From contig JAXDIE010000167.1 in assembly GCA_034664165.1 (NCBI GenBank), forward strand, positions 1-9,023: a stretch of DNA of 9,023 nt. The letters run 5' to 3'. Under the pieces are notes generated by a model. The model ran no database searches and had not been told where the DNA came from. It was given only the letters and a program-made list of their open reading frames with translations. The position numbers and the translations under genes were made by a program. Source of the stretch: JACCVG01 sp034664165 (GTDB lineage Bacteria; Actinomycetota; Thermoleophilia; Solirubrobacterales; Thermoleophilaceae). Within the stretch, counting starts at the first letter, position 1. The number at the start of each line of letters is the position of its first letter. Shown in pieces: positions 6,391-9,023 of the stretch.

Positions 6391-7262
6391 GCGCCGAGAG
6401 CCCCCCGATCGCGCTCACCGGGCGACCGGCGCGCAGCTTCGTGTCGCTGCGCAGGCTCGGCCGGCTGGCCATCTACGGGATCCTCCTGGTCGCGGTGCTG
6501 TTCTACGTCATCCCGGTGTACGTGCTGTTCATCACCGGCATGAAGAGCTTCACCGAGGTCAGCCTCGATCGAATGTGGTCGTTCCCCTCGGGCTTCACGC
6601 TGGACAGCTTCTCGGAGGCGTGGAAATCGCTCTCGCCGAACTTCCTGAACAGCGTGAAGGTCGCGGTCCCGGCGGCCGTCCTGTCGTCGATCCTCGGCTC
6701 GATCAACGGATACATCCTGGCGAAATGGCGGTTCCGCTACTCGGAGCTGCTCTTCACGCTGATCCTGTTCGGGATGTTCATCCCCTACCAGGCGATCCTC
6801 ATTCCGGTCGTGCAGCTGGAGAGCAATTTCGGCCTGTACGGCTCGATCCCGGGCCTGGTGATCATCCACATCATCTACGGCATCCCGATCACGACGCTGA
6901 TCTTCCGCAACTACTACGTGGCGATCCCCGAGGAGCTGATCGAGGCCGCGCGGATCGACGGTGCGGGCTTCTTCGGCATCTACTTCCGCATCCTGCTGCC
7001 GCTCTCGGCCCCGGGCTTCGTGGTGGTGCTGATCTGGCAGTTCACGTCGGCGTGGAACGACTTCCTGTTTGCGGCGACGCTGACCAACCAGCAAAACTGG
7101 CCAGTGACTGTGGCCTTGAACAACCTCGCGGGCAGCTTCCAGGTGGCGTGGAACGTCCAGATGGCGGGCGCCCTCATCGCGGCGCTTCCGACGCTGCTCG
7201 TCTACGTGCTGCTGGGCAAGTTCTTCATGCGCGGCCTGCTGGCGGGCTCACTCAAGGGCTGA
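6387..7262 (+). CDS. Sugar ABC transporter permease, MalG-like
   Basis: A 291-residue inner-membrane permease that should form a heterodimer with the preceding subunit. About six helices are visible (approximately 27-50, 92-112, 121-142, 152-172, 208-230 and 258-280). The EAA loop is EELIEAARIDGAGFFGIYFR, continuing into ILLPLSAPG (182-210). Other MalG-type hallmarks are NSVKVAVPAAV, GYILAKWRF, FIPYQAILIP and a C-terminal GLLAGSLKG. The GTG at 6387 overlaps the previous stop and has AGGAG at 6374-6378 with a spacing of 8 nt. The frame is open far upstream, but that extension lies inside the first permease in another frame and is not coding. No ATPase gene follows, so the importer probably uses a shared MsiK/MalK-like ATPase encoded elsewhere. 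Confidence 0.94.
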   Translation: MSAESPPIALTGRPARSFVSLRRLGRLAIYGILLVAVLFYVIPVYVLFITGMKSFTEVSLDRMWSFPSGFTLDSFSEAWKSLSPNFLNSVKVAVPAAVLSSILGSINGYILAKWRFRYSELLFTLILFGMFIPYQAILIPVVQLESNFGLYGSIPGLVIIHIIYGIPITTLIFRNYYVAIPEELIEAARIDGAGFFGIYFRILLPLSAPGFVVVLIWQFTSAWNDFLFAATLTNQQNWPVTVALNNLAGSFQVAWNVQMAGALIAALPTLLVYVLLGKFFMRGLLAGSLKG

Positions 7263-7285
7263 GCCGCCGCACGGGGCGTGGCGGC
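7263..7285 (+). terminator. GC-rich hairpin directly after the importer operon
   Basis: GCCGCCGC (7263-7270) pairs with GTGGCGGC (7278-7285), 8 bp with one G-U pair, around a 7-nt loop. It starts immediately after the permease stop. There is no T-run, so it is at best a weak or U-independent terminator, or a 3'-end stabilising hairpin. Confidence 0.25.
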
Positions 7286-7287
7286 GG

Positions 7288-7341
7288 GCGCGGGGAGTGG
7301 CCGCGGCGCGGGGAGTGGCCGCGGTGCGGGGAGTGGCCGCG
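7288..7341. repeat. Three tandem 18-bp GC-rich repeats
   Basis: Units at 7288-7305, 7306-7323 and 7324-7341 read GCGCGGGGAGTGGCCGCG. The third differs by one base (GTG in place of GCG). They lie 25 bp after the permease stop, outside any supported gene. This is a minisatellite that could vary in copy number between strains. Confidence 0.9.
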
Positions 7342-7420
7342 GCGCGAGCCGCTGGTCGCTTCTCGAGGCGGCGGCTGCGGGCCGAGCGGCGCGACGGGCC
7401 AGGCCGAGCGATCCCGGTCT

Positions 7421-7620
7421 TCGCCAGATTCTTGTGAGGCGCCCCTTACGCGAGACGGGCGTCCTCTCTGACACCTCAGGGGCACGAGCAGGACCACCGA
7501 GCGATCCAGCGTGAGCTGCCGCGAGCGTGCCGAATGGCTCTCCAAGAGCGCGACGTGGTGGTCCGAGCCCGGCGCACGCTCAGGCCGTCGCGTAAGGGCC
7601 CCTCGGCGAGAATCTGTCAG
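7421..7620. repeat. Imperfect inverted-repeat structure, possible MITE-like remnant
   Basis: The arms 7421-7453 and 7588-7620 are inverted copies, matching at 23 of 33 positions without gaps. Perfect blocks are AGATTCT with its flanking C near the outer end and an 11-bp CCCTTACGCGA block at the inner end. A third copy of the outer motif, GCGAGAATCTGTC, lies at 7656-7668, in the same orientation as 7606-7618 and 50 bp away. A further direct repeat, beginning GGGGCACG and ending CCGAGCGA, links 7479-7504 to 7631-7659. No transposase or clear target-site duplication is present. A decayed non-autonomous element or a structured intergenic repeat are both possible. Confidence 0.45.
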
Positions 7621-7810
7621 CACCTGCGCTGGGGCACGGAGATGAGGACCGCCGAGCGAGAATCTGTCGGAAACGGGCGACCCCCGCCTCGTGACGCACC
7701 ACAACGCGGCGGGCGAGCCTCGGGGCCTCCGTTTTCCCGTCGAGCGGACGTCGCTGGGCGAGTTGCGGCATGTCAGTCCAGGGCTGAGCCGCCGGAGATC
7801 GTCGTACCGC

Positions 7811-8048
7811 GGCACGAGCTCCGCGCCCGTACCGCCCGCACCGCCCGTACCGGGCACGACCCCCGCACCGGGCCGACTCCGCGCCCGGTATCTCCGCACC
7901 CCGGCACGACCCCGGCGGCCCTACCGACTGCCACGCCCCCGGCGCGACCCCGGCGCCCCGGACCGCCGCGCCGGCACGACCCAAGTGCCGGTTGCCCCAC
8001 CGCCACGCCACGCACCCGGCACGACCCCGGCGGCCCTACCGACTGCCA
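7811..8048. repeat. GGCACGAC repeat cluster with a 34-bp duplication reaching into the MFS gene
   Basis: Six imperfect copies of GGCACGACCCC begin at 7811, 7853, 7903, 7941, 7973 and 8018, spaced 32-50 bp. Within this, a 34-bp segment at 7900-7933 is repeated exactly at 8015-8048, 115 bp away. The second copy contains the TAG stop (8036-8038) and last codons of the MFS gene, so the 3' end of that gene has a duplicate downstream of itself. Spacing is irregular and the units are short, so this is not a CRISPR array. Confidence 0.8.
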
Positions 8049-9023
8049 GGCGCGTCTGCCACGTCCCCGAGCGGAGGCCCATCGCCGAGCACCGCGTCCG
8101 GCACCTCGTCGGGCATCTCCTCGGGCGGCCGGATTGACTGGAACCCGCGGTAGAGGAGCAGGTCGTAGACAATTTTCAGGCCGCCGCTGATGAAGAAGGG
8201 CAGCGACGCGAGGGCCGGGATCGCGACCAGCGGCGCCGCGAGGATCGGAGCCGCGGCTGAGCCCAGGCTCCGGGCAATGCCCGTGACCCCGGCCGCGGCC
8301 GATCGCTCGTCCGGGTCCACGACGGCATGGATGTACGACTGCCGCGCTGGCACGTCCATCTGGCTGATCGCGAAGCGCGCCAGCAGCACGACCGCGGCCA
8401 GCTCGAGCGTTGGCATGAGCGGCACCAGGATCGTGAGCGCGTTCGAGGGCAAGTGCGTGAACACCATCGTCCGTACCAGCCCGATGCGCTCGGCGATCCG
8501 AACCGCCAGCAGCGCCGACGCCCCCGCCAAGAGGTTCGCGCCGAACATGAGCGCGCCGATGAACCCGGGATCCGCGCCGAAGCGCTGGTGGAACCAGAAG
8601 GCGATCAGGCTCTGGAGCACGAACGCGCCCGCGAACGCATCGACGGCGAACAGCACGGACAAGCGCGCCACGATCCCCGTGGAGCGGTGCAGGCCCAGCC
8701 TGCGCTTGATCGAATCGTCGGCACGCTTCGGCGCGTCGACGGCCGATGACATGGCCGCGAACACGCCCGCCAGGCCGAGGCCCACGACGGCATAGCCAAC
8801 GATCACCACGCGGTAGCTGTCAAGGGTCGCAACGCCGCCTCCCTGGAGCGCGGCGGCGATCAGGCCACCGCTCAATGCCCCTGTCGCCGTTGCAACCGAC
8901 CCGGCCAGGTTGTACCAGGCGAAGACCCGCGTGCGCTGCCGGTTCGGGACCGTCTGGGCGAGCGCCGCCTGCTCGAGCGCGAGGAATGGCCCGACCTCGC
9001 TCCCGCTGGGGCTGATCACGCCG
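8036..9023 (-). CDS. MFS transporter, N-terminus beyond the window (partial)
   Basis: The frame is open to the window edge. The 328 visible residues begin GVISPSGSEVGPFLALEQAA, which is mid-protein sequence for the major facilitator family: an inner-membrane segment followed by an amphipathic helix. The GTG at 9019 codes for the Val of that motif and is not a credible start. About eight hydrophobic segments follow, separated by a charged central loop (VDAPKRADDSIKRRLGLHRS), as expected between the two halves. The segment MDVPARQSYIHAVVDPDERSAAAGV, given here as MDVPARQSYIHAVV then DPDERSAAAGV, is typical of drug-efflux-like members. A hydrophilic Asp/Pro-rich tail of ~35 residues ends in GSR. 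Substrate unknown; efflux is the likeliest role. The stop codon lies in a direct repeat also found downstream. Confidence 0.88.
   Translation of the reverse strand, partial: GVISPSGSEVGPFLALEQAALAQTVPNRQRTRVFAWYNLAGSVATATGALSGGLIAAALQGGGVATLDSYRVVIVGYAVVGLGLAGVFAAMSSAVDAPKRADDSIKRRLGLHRSTGIVARLSVLFAVDAFAGAFVLQSLIAFWFHQRFGADPGFIGALMFGANLLAGASALLAVRIAERIGLVRTMVFTHLPSNALTILVPLMPTLELAAVVLLARFAISQMDVPARQSYIHAVVDPDERSAAAGVTGIARSLGSAAAPILAAPLVAIPALASLPFFISGGLKIVYDLLLYRGFQSIRPPEEMPDEVPDAVLGDGPPLGDVADAPGSR

Larger units (their letters stand above)
7263..8035. other. 773-bp non-coding, repeat-rich spacer
   Basis: No convincing gene lies between the stop of the second permease and the stop of the MFS gene. 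Open frames here translate to Arg/Pro/Ala/Gly-rich sequence with no recognisable domain. The stretch holds a GC hairpin, three 18-bp tandem repeats, an imperfect inverted-repeat structure at 7421-7620 with related copies to 7670, and a cluster of GGCACGAC-containing repeats from 7811 into the MFS gene. The flanking genes are convergent, so transcription from both sides must end here, but no U-rich terminator is visible. Confidence 0.7.

Noticed and set aside
7811..8028. Repeat cluster as a CRISPR array
   Set aside because: The repeated core is only ~11 bp, spacing is irregular (32-50 bp), the intervening sequence is itself repetitive and no cas gene is present.
7534..8190. A 218-codon plus-strand frame in the repeat-rich spacer
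   Set aside because: Its product is Arg/Pro/Thr-rich, built from the GGCACGAC repeats, and it runs into the antisense of the MFS gene. There is no ribosome site or domain.

Overview
The window is very GC-rich, uses GTG as well as ATG starts, and encodes lipoproteins whose lipobox cysteine is followed by long Ala/Pro/Thr/Ser linkers. I see no rRNA, tRNA, CRISPR array, phage gene or transposase. The style (long disordered lipoprotein linkers, a CUT1-type sugar importer without its own ATPase, GC-rich minisatellites) fits a high-GC Chloroflexota such as the Limnocylindria group, or an actinobacterium. That placement is inference, because no marker gene is present.

Layout. Positions 1-998 (+) hold the end of an unidentified gene with a collagen-like GPPGAGG tail, coupled by an ATGA overlap to a LolD/MacB-type ABC ATPase. 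Positions 1020-1703 (-) encode a lipoprotein with an S/T/P/A linker and a small C-terminal domain. It is divergent from an alpha/beta hydrolase (1832-2641, +), whose 3' end overlaps the 3' end of galT (2598-3632, -) by 44 bp. A 250-bp divergent spacer holding a dyad and a perfect TTGACA separates galT from a sugar importer operon (+): lipoprotein binding protein 3883-5265, permease 5353-6390, permease 6387-7262. A strong intrinsic terminator at 5298-5340 sits between the binding protein and the first permease. Positions 7263-8035 are non-coding and repeat-rich. Positions 8036-9023 (-) are an MFS transporter cut by the window edge.

Functional core. The binding protein carries the WWTTGGE signature and candidate His/Lys ligand residues of the glucose/galactose-type family. 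The permeases carry the EAA loop that docks an ATPase, but no CUT1 ATPase is encoded in the visible operon, so a shared MsiK-like ATPase elsewhere is expected. GalT, divergently transcribed from the same spacer, would feed imported galactose into the Leloir pathway. This makes a galactose or galactoside uptake and use module plausible. Partial attenuation at the terminator would give more binding protein than permease.

No wholly new system is evident. The least explained parts are the repeat-rich spacer 7263-8035, with a roughly 200-bp imperfect inverted-repeat structure that could be a MITE-like remnant and a repeat cluster running into the MFS stop codon, and an apparent duplication of the translation-start region of the first permease gene.
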